Shown here one piece after another: positions 17,216 through 26,522 of a stretch of 64,000 bases of DNA. The first letter of the stretch is position 1. Each line of letters opens with the position of its first letter. Both the position numbers and the translations under genes were made by a program. Under the pieces are notes generated by a model. It saw only the letters and a program-made list of their open reading frames with translations. It was not told the origin of the DNA and searched no databases. Source of the DNA: JAWKOK01 sp963765875 (GTDB lineage: Bacteria > Chloroflexota > Anaerolineae > Caldilineales > Caldilineaceae); assembly GCA_963765875.1 (NCBI GenBank), contig CAVXYK010000019.1, forward strand, positions 121,984-185,983. The letters are read 5' to 3'.

Positions 17216-17688
17216 CGTGGTTGCTCCTTGAAGTGTGCGCGCTGCTGAACACGACGCTCAACCAATCACCAAGTAGATTGGTCGATGTGCCAGTGAATCG
17301 TTCTTGGTCCACATGATACATCAGCATGTTCATCTCATAAGCATGGGTTGATTTCCTACTGCGATGGACACGGATAGAGCCACCTAGCCGGCGAAGCCGC
17401 AGTAATTTTGGCTGGGCGGCAGGCGCTACACAAATAGTCTGTTTGATTTGGTGCAGTTCAGTAGAGGGAGCGGAGATGGGTCTAAAAGGGAAAAGGGAAA
17501 AGGGAAAAGGGAACTTAAATTCTGGAGGTTCAGGCATTGTGGCGGGGGAGCGAAATGGACAGGACATTGACCTCAGTGTGAGTTGAATCGAACAATGATG
17601 CTGAAATCAGCTTACCCGGTATTCGTTCAGACAGTTAGCTAGTGCTATACGGATGACGCTTTTATCCTCAAATATGCTTAGCCGGCAT
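17216..17688. other. Non-coding region
   Basis: No convincing gene is seen on either strand between the nitroreductase start and 17688. The only clear structure is the heptamer tract at 17484-17511. Confidence 0.5.
17484..17511 (+). repeat. AAAAGGG heptamer tract, four copies
   Basis: Four perfect tandem copies of AAAAGGG lie upstream of the nitroreductase gene in non-coding DNA. A 7-nt unit could vary in number by slippage. Confidence 0.9.
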
Positions 17689-17985
17689 CTACGAGAGGGC
17701 CTTCGAACCGGCGGTGCGATCTTGGCGAACACGAGGCGGCACTACATGGCCAGCACGTGTGGAATCTGGCAGAGGGGCAGTTCGAGTTGGTCTCTGCTTG
17801 TTCACGACTGTTCTTTCACAGAGTGAGCAGGTGCCGGCGTTGTTTGCCATGGAATCAACACCGGCGAATGGTAAAGCCATTGACCTCTCTGCAGAGGCTG
17901 ATGCCATGCAGAGGCCCATGACAAACAACATTGTGTACGCCCCCAATGCTACACAGACTATGGCAGATACTAGATAGATCAGCAT
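17689..17985 (-). CDS. Possible small membrane protein (uncertain)
   Basis: I do not recognise this 98-residue open frame. Residues 1-32 are strongly hydrophobic (MLIYLVSAIVCVALGAYTML and on), consistent with one or two membrane helices. A CSLC pair near residue 55 is followed by a basic Pro/Arg-rich tail. An AGGTGG-like ribosome-binding site sits about 11 nt before the ATG at 17985; the frame is open to 18018. It lies in an otherwise empty 1.1-kb region, and the tail composition is not clearly protein-like, so this could be a chance frame. Confidence 0.3.
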   Translation of the reverse strand: MLIYLVSAIVCVALGAYTMLFVMGLCMASASAERSMALPFAGVDSMANNAGTCSLCERTVVNKQRPTRTAPLPDSTRAGHVVPPRVRQDRTAGSKALS

Positions 17986-18357
17986 CTCTGGTTCCCACCT
18001 TTCTTCGAAAAATGTCACTCGTGTCGAAGTGGTTGCTCCAAGTTAGATCGATGTAGGTCTTGACGTATCTGGACGATCGTCATCATAGCCTATCGGCGAA
18101 GGGATGTCTGTGCGCAAATCCTGCACAAGTAATTCCGCATCATGACGTTTGACCTACGGCGAACCATACGGGGTGCAGGTCAGAGCCGACGCAAATATGC
18201 CGGGCTGGGGCTAGAGGTTTACCATTGCCGGAATCGTCAACAATTGCAATCTCTGCATGAGGAACCACTGGAATCACTTTCGGATTGAGATCTCTTCAGA
18301 CTGGGCATCTACGTGCTCTACCTTGCACTACACCGCTCGCCAATCAAGGACTCAAGT

Positions 18358-19648
18358 ATGACTGAACAATTCACACAAGGGCCAACCGTCGTCATAATCG
18401 GCGCCGGCGGCGCGGGTCTTTCAACTAGCTACTATTTGACCCAGGCCGGCGTCGATCACATCGTGCTCGAACGGGGGCAGGTGGGCAACACCTGGGCCAC
18501 AGAGCGCTGGGACGCCTTCCACCTCGTCAACCCGAACTGGGCGGTGCGCCTGCCTTCATTCAACTACGGCAGCGAGGCCTGTGGCGGAGACGACCCTGAC
18601 GGCTATCTCTCGCGTGATGAAACGGTCGACTATCTCCATCGCTATGCCGAGCATATCAACGCACGCATCGAGATTGGCACTGAAGTCGAGTCGCTTTCAC
18701 AGAATGAAGACGGGCGCTATCAACTCATTCTCTCCGATGGACACGCGCTGAACCGCGGCAGTTGTGGTCGTGGCGACGGGTGCGTTTGGTCCACCCAGGT
18801 TTCCGGACTTCGCTTCTCACATCTCGGACGAGATCACCCAGATCCATTCGGCCCACTACAAAAACGCAGCACAACTGCCGCCGGGTGGGGTTCTGGTTGT
18901 CGGTTCAGGCCAGTCCGGCGCTCAGATCGCTGAAGATCTACAGGACGCAGGACGGCGCGTCACCCTTTCCGTGGGTAGAGCCGGTCGTCGACCGCGGCGT
19001 TATCGTGGATACGACTCATCGTGGTGGATGCGCGAGTTGGGATACTTTGACCGCACCCTGGACAACGTGGACGAAGAGACCCGACAGCGCATTCTCAGTG
19101 GCATGGGCGGGGCTGGCTCAGGCCATGTGGGCGGAGGCAAAGGTGGCCACGACATCTATCTGCGCGCCTTCTGCCGCGACGGCATGACGTTGGTCGGCTC
19201 AATTGCGGACGCCGACTGCACAGTGCTCACGTTGCAGCAGAATCTGCTGCAGAATCTGCGTAATGCAGACGATTCAGCGCTTGCCTTCAAGCGCACCATC
19301 GATGAGCACATAGAACGCACCGGCATGCATCTGCCGCCCGATGATAGCCCGGATCCACCCGGCCTCGATGCCTGGCCCAAGCACGAAAGCCCGGTCAGCC
19401 TCGACCTAGCTGCAGAGGGCATCACCTCCATCGTCTGGGCCACAGGTTTCGGCTACAACTACGACTGGATCAAGCTCCCAGTCGGCGATCATCGCGACTT
19501 CCCTATCCAAAAACGGGGTGTCACACAGTGGCCGGGACTCTACTTCATGGGCCTGCAATGGATGTACGGCACAAACTCGGCCCAGTTCTACGGTGTCCAC
19601 GAGGATGCTGAGTATGTGGCGCGTCATATTGCTGAATGTTATGGATGA
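18358..19648 (+). pseudogene. Flavin-containing monooxygenase-like gene with one frameshift
   Basis: Two frames together encode a FAD/NAD(P)H oxidoreductase of the flavin-containing monooxygenase type. The first part (start ATG 18358, AAGGA 7 nt upstream) has the FAD motif VVIIGAGGAGLS and the segment RWDAFHLVNPNWAVRLP. The second part has VVVATGAFGPP, the NADPH motif VLVVGSGQSGAQIAEDL and the final ITSIVWATGFGYNYDW. The frames must join between 18752 and 18763, because the second frame has a stop at 18749-18751. Restoring one CG at AACCGCGGCA gives LNRAAVVVVATG, and deleting one G gives LNRAVVVVATG. Everything else is intact, so either the sequence has an error or the gene is newly broken. 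It may act with the enolase-superfamily gene 160 nt downstream. Confidence 0.8.
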
Positions 19649-19657
19649 GAGGATTAG

Positions 19658-19770
19658 TCACAGATTGCCACAGATAAACAACTGATTTTCACAGATGGTC
19701 TCATAGATGCCCAGAGAATCCCCAGCATTATCTGTGTCCTATCCCTTTTCTATCCGTGTGAATCTGTGGC
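19658..19770. repeat. Intergenic palindromic element, CACAGAT family
   Basis: TCACAGATTGCCACAGATAA opens the element, and ATCCGTGTGAATCTGTGGC closes it on the opposite strand, with TTATCTGTGTCC inside. It fills the gap before the enolase-superfamily gene and matches the family at 6835-6936. Confidence 0.75.
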
Positions 19771-19809
19771 GAAAAACACTGTTAGCTTTGGGAAATAGGA
19801 GAAATCCAT

Positions 19810-20982
19810 ATGAAGATCACCGATATCAAAACGTTCTCGCTCAAGGCAGCGCGTGACATCTTTGTGGTCAAAGTCGAGACCGACGACGGCATCTACGGGT
19901 TGGGTGAGGGGGGCTGCTCGTCGCGCGAGCTAGCCGAGGCTGAGGCGGTCAAGCACTTCAGCCGTTTCCTCATCGGCATGGACCCCATGCGAATCGAGCA
20001 TATCTGGCAGAAATGTTATCGCAGCAACTACCACGAGGGCGGCCGTGTGTTGACCGGGGCCATCAGCGCCATCGACATCGCGCTCTGGGACATCATGGGC
20101 AAGAAGTTGGGCGTGCCCGTCTACCAATTGCTCGGCGGCGCTTGCCGGGAGCGAGTCTTCGGCTTCCCCACCATCTCCATGAACGATCCGGACTGTCTGG
20201 CCAGGTGTCAGGACTATATTGATGCCGGTTGGCCCTGTCTGCGCCTGGGCGCGGCCACGCCGATTCCGGGCTGGGCCAAGTCGCTGCATAAGGAAGATCC
20301 AGACGCAGCCAATATGTTCGAACCGCGTGCCTCCATTGCTGAGACGGTTGAACTGCTGAGCGAGCTACGCGCCAAGCTCGACAAATCCATTCCATTGGGC
20401 GTGGAGTACCATCATCGCCTCAGCGTGGCCGAGGCTGCGGCTTTCTGCCAACAAGCGCCCGTCGGCTCTATGGCCTTCCTGGAAGAGCCGATCCGCGATG
20501 AGACGCCCGCAGCCTACGCCAGTCTGCGTCAGATGACGGGTGTGCCCTTTGCCGTCGGCGAGGAGTGGTCGAGCAAGTGGCAGGCCCTGCCCTACATCGA
20601 GCAGGGGTTGACCAACTTTTCTCGACTGGATGTCTCCAATATCGGCGGTCTGACTGAGGCAATGAAGGTCGCCGGCTGGAGCGAGGCCCACTATATCGAC
20701 ATCATGCCTCACAACCCGCTGGGCGCGTTCTGCACCGCGGCCACGATCCATATGTGCTTTGCGGTCAACAATTTCGCCTGGGTCGAGATCAACCCGGGCA
20801 TCAACGAGAGCGGGTCAGACATTTTCCCCGTCCAGTTGGAGCGCGATGGACCTTCGTTCCCGCTGCCCGCACGGCCGGGACTGGGCGTTGAATTTGATGA
20901 GATCGCAGCGGCCGATCATCCTCATTCGTTGACCGTCATGCCCCACTTCCACAAGCCCGATGGTAGCCACACCAACTGGTGA
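19810..20982 (+). CDS. Enolase-superfamily sugar-acid dehydratase-like protein
   Basis: This is a 390-residue member of the mandelate racemase/muconate lactonizing branch of the enolase superfamily, closest in layout to galactonate-type dehydratases. The capping domain occupies about 1-115 (TDDGIYGLGEGG, then SAIDIALWDIMGKKLG). Metal ligands in the barrel appear as an acidic residue in GVEYHHRLS, Glu in FLEEPIRDE and Glu in FAVGEEWSS. The catalytic histidine is in IMPHNPLGAF, and VEINPGINE ends the site. The first ligand is Glu where Asp is usual, which is odd. AGGAG precedes the ATG. The substrate is probably a sugar acid; which one is not readable. Confidence 0.8.
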   Translation: MKITDIKTFSLKAARDIFVVKVETDDGIYGLGEGGCSSRELAEAEAVKHFSRFLIGMDPMRIEHIWQKCYRSNYHEGGRVLTGAISAIDIALWDIMGKKLGVPVYQLLGGACRERVFGFPTISMNDPDCLARCQDYIDAGWPCLRLGAATPIPGWAKSLHKEDPDAANMFEPRASIAETVELLSELRAKLDKSIPLGVEYHHRLSVAEAAAFCQQAPVGSMAFLEEPIRDETPAAYASLRQMTGVPFAVGEEWSSKWQALPYIEQGLTNFSRLDVSNIGGLTEAMKVAGWSEAHYIDIMPHNPLGAFCTAATIHMCFAVNNFAWVEINPGINESGSDIFPVQLERDGPSFPLPARPGLGVEFDEIAAADHPHSLTVMPHFHKPDGSHTNW

Positions 20983-21017
20983 GCAGAGCGAGATCTAGTC
21001 ATCATGAGTTGAGTGTC

Positions 21018-21128
21018 GCCTGTCATTCCGATGAAGCGAAGCGACTGCTTGTCCTGGCTTTTGCGAAGGCAGGAGTCTTTGCTGTACAGACCTGAGATTC
21101 TCTTTTCCTCCGTCCACCGGAGCGACAG
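21018..21128. repeat. Intergenic palindrome, TGTCATTCCGA family
   Basis: TGTCATTCCGATGAAGCGAA and GCGACTGCTTGTCCTGGC match the element at 10536-10642. The far arm, CCTCCGTCCACCGGAGCGACA, has diverged. Confidence 0.7.
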
Positions 21129-21190
21129 ATTGTGGTCTGCTGGATTTCGCACGATTGCAATCAAGCTGCCATTGTGCTTTGATGTAGGGT

Positions 21191-24100
21191 ATGAGCATCT
21201 CCCCTGCTCCCTCTTCGATTATTCATATTCGTCTTTTGAGCGGATTCGGCGCCACGCAGGCTGGAAGTCCAATCCCCGAATTCGGCGGCGGTCGTACATA
21301 CACGCTGCTGGCCTATCTGCTCTTGCATCGCGAACGCGCCCGTTTCTCGCCAACAGCTTTCCTATATCCTCTGGCCTGAGACGCCCGACAAACAGGCCCG
21401 CGCAAATCTACGCACGTTGCTCTCGCGCCTACGCAATGCCCTGGGTGACGCAGATGCTTTCCTTGACATTACGCATCAGTCAATCCAGCTGAGAGACGAC
21501 GCGCCTCTGAGGGTGGATCTGTTCGACTTCAAGCAACACCTGGAGGAGGCCAAGCAAGCCGCCAATCAGGATGAGCGGATAGATCATCTTGAGCAAGCCG
21601 TCATCGCCTATCGCGGCGACCTGCTTCCCGACTGCTACGACGATTGGATCGCGCCGGTGCGAGAATGGCTGCGCGATGATTACTTGTCTGCGCTGGAATC
21701 GTTGATCTTGCTCCACGAGGAGCAACGACAGTATGAGAGTGCCATTCGTTCTGCCCAACGGCTGCTACGTTTTGACCCCCTGCATGAGGCCGGCTATCGA
21801 CGTCTTATGCGGCTGCATGCGCTCAACGGCGACCGAGCCGGCGCATTGCGTGTCTACCATGCCTGTGTCGAGAATCTGCAGCGCGAGCTGGACGTGATGC
21901 CAGGCAATAGGACTCAGGATGCCTATCGGCTCCTGCTGCATCGGAACCCTGAAGCCGAGACTGCACCCGAGGTTTCACATGGTTCGGTTCCCCTGGTCGG
22001 CCGAGACCGGGAATGGCATACGCTCGTAGAGGCCTGGCGTGATGCAAGCGCCGGTCGACCGGGTATGCTCACGATCACCGGCGATGCAGGAATCGGCAAG
22101 ACACGGCTGGCGGAAGAGATAGCGGCCTGGGCCGAGCGTCAGGGCGCCACCGTTGCCGTTGCTCGCTGCTATGCGACTGAGAGCGATCTTGCGTACGCAC
22201 CGATTACGCAATGGCTGCAAGTCGAAGCACTGCGTGAGCGCTGGTCTTCTATCGATGATGTGTGGCTGGCCGAACTGGCGCGAATTGTACCCCACCTTCT
22301 GGATGGATACGTGGCGACAAAAGCCTCTGATCCGCTGAGCGCGCGTTGGCAGCGCCAACGGCTGTTTGAATCCATGGCGCAGGCGCTGCTGGCCGATGAT
22401 CGCCCGACGCTTCTACTGCTGGATGACCTTCAGTGGTGTGATGCTGAGACCCTGGATTGGCTGCACTATCTCCTACGCCTTGACGTGCGGCATTGCCTGC
22501 TTTTCGTGGCGACGGTGCGCCTGGAAAATGTGGAGGACGATCATCGATATCAGCCCTTGCGGTTGGCATTGCAGCGCATCGATCGTCTCACTGAGATCTA
22601 TCTTGGCCCACTGAATGCAGAGGAGAGCGCTGTCCTGGCCGGCAATCTATCTGGACACACCCTGACCACTGAACAAGCGACTGACATCTTTCAAGCTACG
22701 GAGGGCAACCCGCTCTTTGTGGTAGAGACGATGCAGGTTGCCGGAGAGAACATCCAGCCGGGGCTAACAGTAGAGACCGCTGACAGCTATCTGCCGCCCA
22801 AAGTGGCTGCTGTCCTCCAACAGCGATTGAGGCAGCTTTCGCCCTCGGCGCAACAACTGATACAGCTTGCTGCGGTTCTTGGTCGAACCTTCACGTTCGA
22901 TACGTTGGCTGAAATCTGCGAGCTGGACGAAGACGCGGTGGTCGATATGTTGGATGAGGCCTGGCGCCGGCGCATCATTCGCGAACAGGGCATCAATGCC
23001 TACGATTTCAGCCATGAAAAACTGCGCGTAGTGGCCTACGCCCAAATCAGTCCAGTTCGCCAGCGCTACCTGCATCGACGTGTCGCCATCGTTCTTTCAG
23101 CGCAATCAACCGAGCAGACGGATGAGGTCTGCACCCAGATCGCTCACCATTTTCATGAAGCCGGCGACGCTATTCAGGCCGCCAACTTCTACCTTCAAGC
23201 GGTCTCTGTGGCATCTCGTCGTTATGCAATCGAGAGTCTGCTTTCCGCCTCAACCAAGGCATTGGCTCTGTTTCAGGAGATCGATCCCCAACAGGTCGAT
23301 GAAGCCAATCAACTTTCACAAGTGGCGATCCTCAACGAGCGAATGTGGAGTTGGGAGATGGTCGGCGACATGAACGCCTACCTGCAAGATCTGGAATCGC
23401 TTAGGGCTATCGGCCTTGGACTTGAAGATGAGACGATTCTAAATCGGGAATCCAGGCTGCGTGCAGCTGCGCTGATTCACCTGGGCCGCTATCGGGAGGC
23501 CGAATCGTTGGCCCTGGCGAGTGCTGAGCGTCATCGAACTGCCGGCGCAGCCGAAGATGAGGGGATCTGCCTCACCGTTGTCGGGCGGGCCAGGCGTGAA
23601 ATCGGCGAATACAACGAAGCAGTTGAAGCCTTCGAACAGGCGCTAGCGCTCTTGCACAGCGTCGAATCCCATGTCTATCAAGTTCAGGCCTATAGTTATC
23701 TGTCCACAACCTACTGGCTCATGGCCGACTATGTGGCGGCTTTGGAATGCGGGCAGATGGCACTAGACATCTGCGAAACACACGACTCCCATGAGCGAAA
23801 ACGCTTTGCCCTGGGCGATATGGGCGCGGCCGCGGCCATGCTGGGCCAAGAGGCCCAAGCCCGGCAATGGCTGGCAGAGAGCTTGGCATTGGCCCAGCAG
23901 GTGACCGACATGACCCAAGAGGCCTTCTGTCGTGCGCACCTGGGCTGGATCGCGTTGCGGGATGGTGATGCCGAAGAAGGAGAGCGTCAGATGCAGGCGG
24001 CCTACGAACTAAGTCGAGATACCGATCTCATCAACTATGCGCCGTGGATACTGCGTGGCCTGGCTGAGGCAGCCAACGCTTTGGGACAACCCGAGCATGC

Positions 24101-24194
24101 GCGTACGCTTGCAGCTGAGGCGTTGTCCATTGCCCAGTCAAACGGACAAGCGCGAGAGCAACAGGCTGCACAACGGCTGCTGCAGACGATCTAA
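21191..24194 (+). pseudogene. SARP/BTAD-type transcriptional regulator with ATPase and TPR, one frameshift
   Basis: The two frames make a large AfsR/SARP-like regulator of about 1,000 residues. The first frame (21191-21379) has the start of a winged-helix DNA-binding domain (IHIRLLSGFGATQ, YTLLAYLLLHRERARF). The second frame contains RQQLSYILWPETPDKQARAN and continues into the BTAD helical domain, an ATPase domain with Walker A ITGDAGIGKTR and Walker B LLLDDLQWCDAE, and a C-terminal TPR-like region. The join is at about 21346-21350: TCGCCAACAG restored to TCGCGCCAACAG reads SRQQ, a missing GC/CG dinucleotide. An unbroken downstream frame of 925 residues argues for a recent event or sequencing error. 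It lies upstream of a gene set preceded by 11-bp direct repeats, which such regulators typically bind. Confidence 0.8.
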
Positions 24195-24227
24195 ACTGAA
24201 AGCACAACGGGATCATGAGTTTTTTTT

Positions 24228-24313
24228 GTAGGTCACGCTTGCAGCGTGACAAGGTACGCGTGCCAAACGGATCCAGAGGTCACCGAAGGAGTCCGACTGC
24301 AAGTCGGACCTAC
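24228..24313. repeat. Intergenic double hairpin, GTAGGTC family
   Basis: GTAGGTCACGCTTGCAGCGTGAC and, on the other side, GTCCGACTGCAAGTCGGACCTAC form two small hairpins with complementary outer ends GTAGGT/ACCTAC. Confidence 0.8.
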
Positions 24314-24335
24314 GGAAATCATGTTGGCTCTTTCA

Positions 24336-24499
24336 GATCTTATGTGGTTGACGCATCCGCACGGGGCTGAAGCCACCGTGCTACTGAACAACGCCGGCTA
24401 AACCCAGCTCGCTTGTCGACAGGCCAGTCCCGTTTACGGGGCGTTGCTCCGTAGCGCCGTCCATTTATGGCGGTGCGGCCTTGTCAACCACATGAGATC
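24336..24499. repeat. Long inverted repeat enclosing GGGGCTGAAGCC
   Basis: GATCTTATGTGGTTGAC (24336-24352) pairs with GTCAACCACATGAGATC (24483-24499) with one mismatch. The interior includes GGGGCTGAAGCCACCGTGCT and CGGCTAAACCC. The region is non-coding. Confidence 0.7.
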
Positions 24500-24619
24500 C
24501 TGTTGAACCATCATGTTTTCATAGCGTCTTCAGTTTAAGAACTACCCACGCCGATTCACCCCACCTATTCCCGTCAACTGAGCAGCGTATTCCTTGAACG
24601 CTCCATATAACTTGTCATC

Positions 24620-24652
24620 TTGAAGCGCGGTTGAAGCGCTTTTGAAACGCGG
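24620..24652 (+). promoter_or_regulatory. Three 11-bp direct repeats, candidate SARP-type operator
   Basis: TTGAAGCGCGG (24620-24630), TTGAAGCGCTT (24631-24641) and TTGAAACGCGG (24642-24652) are contiguous, one helical turn each. SARP regulators are known to bind heptamer direct repeats spaced 11 bp. A weak -10-like TAGAGT lies at 24660-24665, about 55 nt before the gene at 24721. The nearest upstream gene encodes a BTAD/SARP-type regulator. Confidence 0.55.
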
Positions 24653-24720
24653 GCCGAGATAGAGTAGACCGTGTTGCCGTTCTATCAAACCGTTGCAGGA
24701 ACCAGAAAAGGAGAAAAATC

Positions 24721-25035
24721 ATGGTGCTTTGGGTAATGAAATATGACATCCATCCTGACCGGCCCGACGAATACCTCGCATGGGCGCAAGGCTCGATACC
24801 AACGGTGGCCGGAGCCGACGGTCTTGTCGAATTCGGCGCCTATCGAGCCGTCAGTGGCAGTCACCGCGTCGTGACTACCCTCCAGTTTTCAGATCTGGCG
24901 GCCTGGCAAGCTTGGTATGAAAGCGATGCAGCTCAGGCCGTGCTGGCAAACGGCGCATCTGTGATGGTAAATGTCGAGACTGAACTCTGGGGCCCGTCTC
25001 CGGTTCTGCCGCAACCCATCCGCCCAGGCGGATAG
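24721..25035 (+). CDS. Dimeric alpha-beta barrel (ABM-like) protein
   Basis: This small 104-residue cytoplasmic protein has the layout of a ferredoxin-like dimeric alpha-beta barrel: strand VLWVMKYDIHP, helix PDEYLAWAQGSIPTV, strand GLVEFGAYRAV, strand HRVVTTLQFSD, helix LAAWQAWYESDAAQAVL, strand VNVETELWGP. Antibiotic-biosynthesis-monooxygenase and Dabb-type stress proteins share this fold; eye inspection cannot separate them. AAGGAG precedes the ATG. It is the first gene after the 11-bp repeats and may open a small operon with the genes at 25256, 25713 and 26523. Confidence 0.7.
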   Translation: MVLWVMKYDIHPDRPDEYLAWAQGSIPTVAGADGLVEFGAYRAVSGSHRVVTTLQFSDLAAWQAWYESDAAQAVLANGASVMVNVETELWGPSPVLPQPIRPGG

Positions 25036-25134
25036 TGTCAAAACAGACACACACTGGTGGCTGCCGATGTTCAAACAGTTGGCATCGCCGCGGCAGGTGA
25101 CGTGGATTTTGTCGCATATGATGCAGGAGAACCC

Positions 25135-25207
25135 TGATCCACGAGGGAACACAAAACCAAACAAAGGTTGGCTTTCTTTGTGTTCCTTTGTGCTCCTTCG
25201 TGGATCA
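25135..25207. repeat. Intergenic palindrome, CACGAAG family
   Basis: TGATCCACGAGGGA (25135-25148) and TCCTTCGTGGATCA (25194-25207) are complementary with one mismatch. The interior is AACACAAA...TTTGTGTTCC. It separates the genes at 24721 and 25256. Confidence 0.85.
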
Positions 25208-25255
25208 TGATTCCTTTGGAAACGCCCAAACAAAATTGATCCAAGGAGGTAACGG

Positions 25256-25636
25256 ATGGACAAATCGATTTCACCTGGACTGCGTACGACATTCCTAATC
25301 CACGCTATCGTGGCTCTTCTGCTCGGGCTGCCCTATTTGCTCGTGCCGGACATGGTAGGCAGTGTTGTGAACTGGGATATGAGCGATGTGTCCTACCGAA
25401 TCGTGGGGGCGGCGTTGACCGCCATCGGCATCTCATCCTGGCTCTCCTATCAGGCGAGCACCTGGGGTGAAGTTCGAATCGTCGTACAGTTCGAGATCGT
25501 GTGGGCGGCGCTCGTTTCAGTTGTCACCGCCTGGGCGCTGTTCTTCGGCTTGGTTCCCGCCGTCACATGGCTAAACCTAGGAATTGCGGTTGTTTTCGCC
25601 ATACTCTTCGGCTTTTTCTATGCCCGAGACAAGTAG
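25256..25636 (+). CDS. Small four-helix membrane protein
   Basis: I do not recognise the family. The 126-residue protein has about four membrane helices: roughly 12-32, 45-64, 73-97 and 101-121, with short loops and a C-terminal ARDK. A strong AAGGAGG site sits just before the ATG. It is flanked by the ABM-like gene and the SnoaL fusion gene in the same direction. Such small proteins are often annotated only as hypothetical; nothing here shows a substrate. Confidence 0.75.
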   Translation: MDKSISPGLRTTFLIHAIVALLLGLPYLLVPDMVGSVVNWDMSDVSYRIVGAALTAIGISSWLSYQASTWGEVRIVVQFEIVWAALVSVVTAWALFFGLVPAVTWLNLGIAVVFAILFGFFYARDK

Positions 25637-25712
25637 GCTGCAGATTGACGTATGCGCCAACGTGCGACAGTCAAGACCTTCTCTCATCTTGTCGCAAGGA
25701 GCGACCGGGTCA

Positions 25713-26372
25713 ATGAACGCCAACATCGACAACCGTTCCATGTCCCGCTCCCAGCTCTTCAGCGTTCGAATCTGGCGCGAAGAGCTGGCCGAGAGTCACC
25801 ATGAATGGCGAGGCAAGGTGCAGCACGTCAGCAGCGGTGAAGCCTTCTACTTTCGTCGCTGGTCGGAGTTGGCTGCTCACTTGGAGGACTGGCTGGATCA
25901 AGGTGAGTGGGAAGCAAGAGCTGCCAGCCTGGAAATGAAAGGAACTAATCTAATGTCAACAGAAGCGAACAAAGCTCTACTACATCGATTCTTTGAGGAG
26001 ATCTTCAACCAGGGCAACCTGAGTATGGCCGACAAGATCGTGGCCGAAGACTACTTGAACAACAGTCCGGCCCCCGGTGAACAACCCGGGAGAGCCGGGC
26101 TGAAGGACTTTGCCGCCCACCTGCATGCGGCCTTTCCTGACGTTCACTTTCACGCCGAAGATCAGGTAGGCGAGGGCGATAGGGTCGTCACTCGCTTGAC
26201 TATCACCGGCACCCAGCAGGGCGAGTTCGCCGGTATTCCAGCAACGGGCAAAGCGGTCAGTTTCGAGGCGATCAACATCCATCGAGTTGCCGATGGCCAG
26301 GTTCAAGAAGGCTGGCTCAGTTGGGATGCGCTGGGGATGATGCAACAACTGGGCGTGATTCCTTCGGGGTGA
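25713..26372 (+). CDS. Fusion of a small WREE-type domain and a SnoaL-like ester cyclase domain
   Basis: This 219-residue protein has two parts. Residues 10-65 carry FSVRIWREELAES, EWRGKVQHVSSGEAFYFRRW and a short helix, a small domain I associate with Chloroflexota proteins of unknown role. Residues 82-219 form a SnoaL/nuclear-transport-factor-2 fold: LLHRFFEEIFNQGN, ADKIVAEDYLNN, a HLHAAFPDVHF segment, VVTRLTITGTQQGEFAGIP and INIHRVADGQVQEGWLSWD. That fold includes polyketide cyclases and many enzymes of unknown function. The open frame begins at 25584, but AAGGAG at 25696-25701 supports ATG 25713. An internal ATG at 25953, preceded by AAAGGA, could give a separate SnoaL product. Confidence 0.75.
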   Translation: MNANIDNRSMSRSQLFSVRIWREELAESHHEWRGKVQHVSSGEAFYFRRWSELAAHLEDWLDQGEWEARAASLEMKGTNLMSTEANKALLHRFFEEIFNQGNLSMADKIVAEDYLNNSPAPGEQPGRAGLKDFAAHLHAAFPDVHFHAEDQVGEGDRVVTRLTITGTQQGEFAGIPATGKAVSFEAINIHRVADGQVQEGWLSWDALGMMQQLGVIPSG

Positions 26373-26522
26373 TGGAGGCCGCTCGAAATTGAACAATGCG
26401 CAGAGAAGATACCCGGTTCAGAGCGAGTCATGCGTACGCTAGAATGATTCGCTCAAACGGAGAAGTTGAAACGACGGTTATCTGAGCGAACGAAACGATC
26501 AGCAAATAAGGAGCGTGCTATT

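Noticed and set aside
17714..17977. Plus-strand open frame of 87 residues
   Set aside because: It overlaps the opposite-strand candidate, has no ribosome-binding site and no protein-like pattern.
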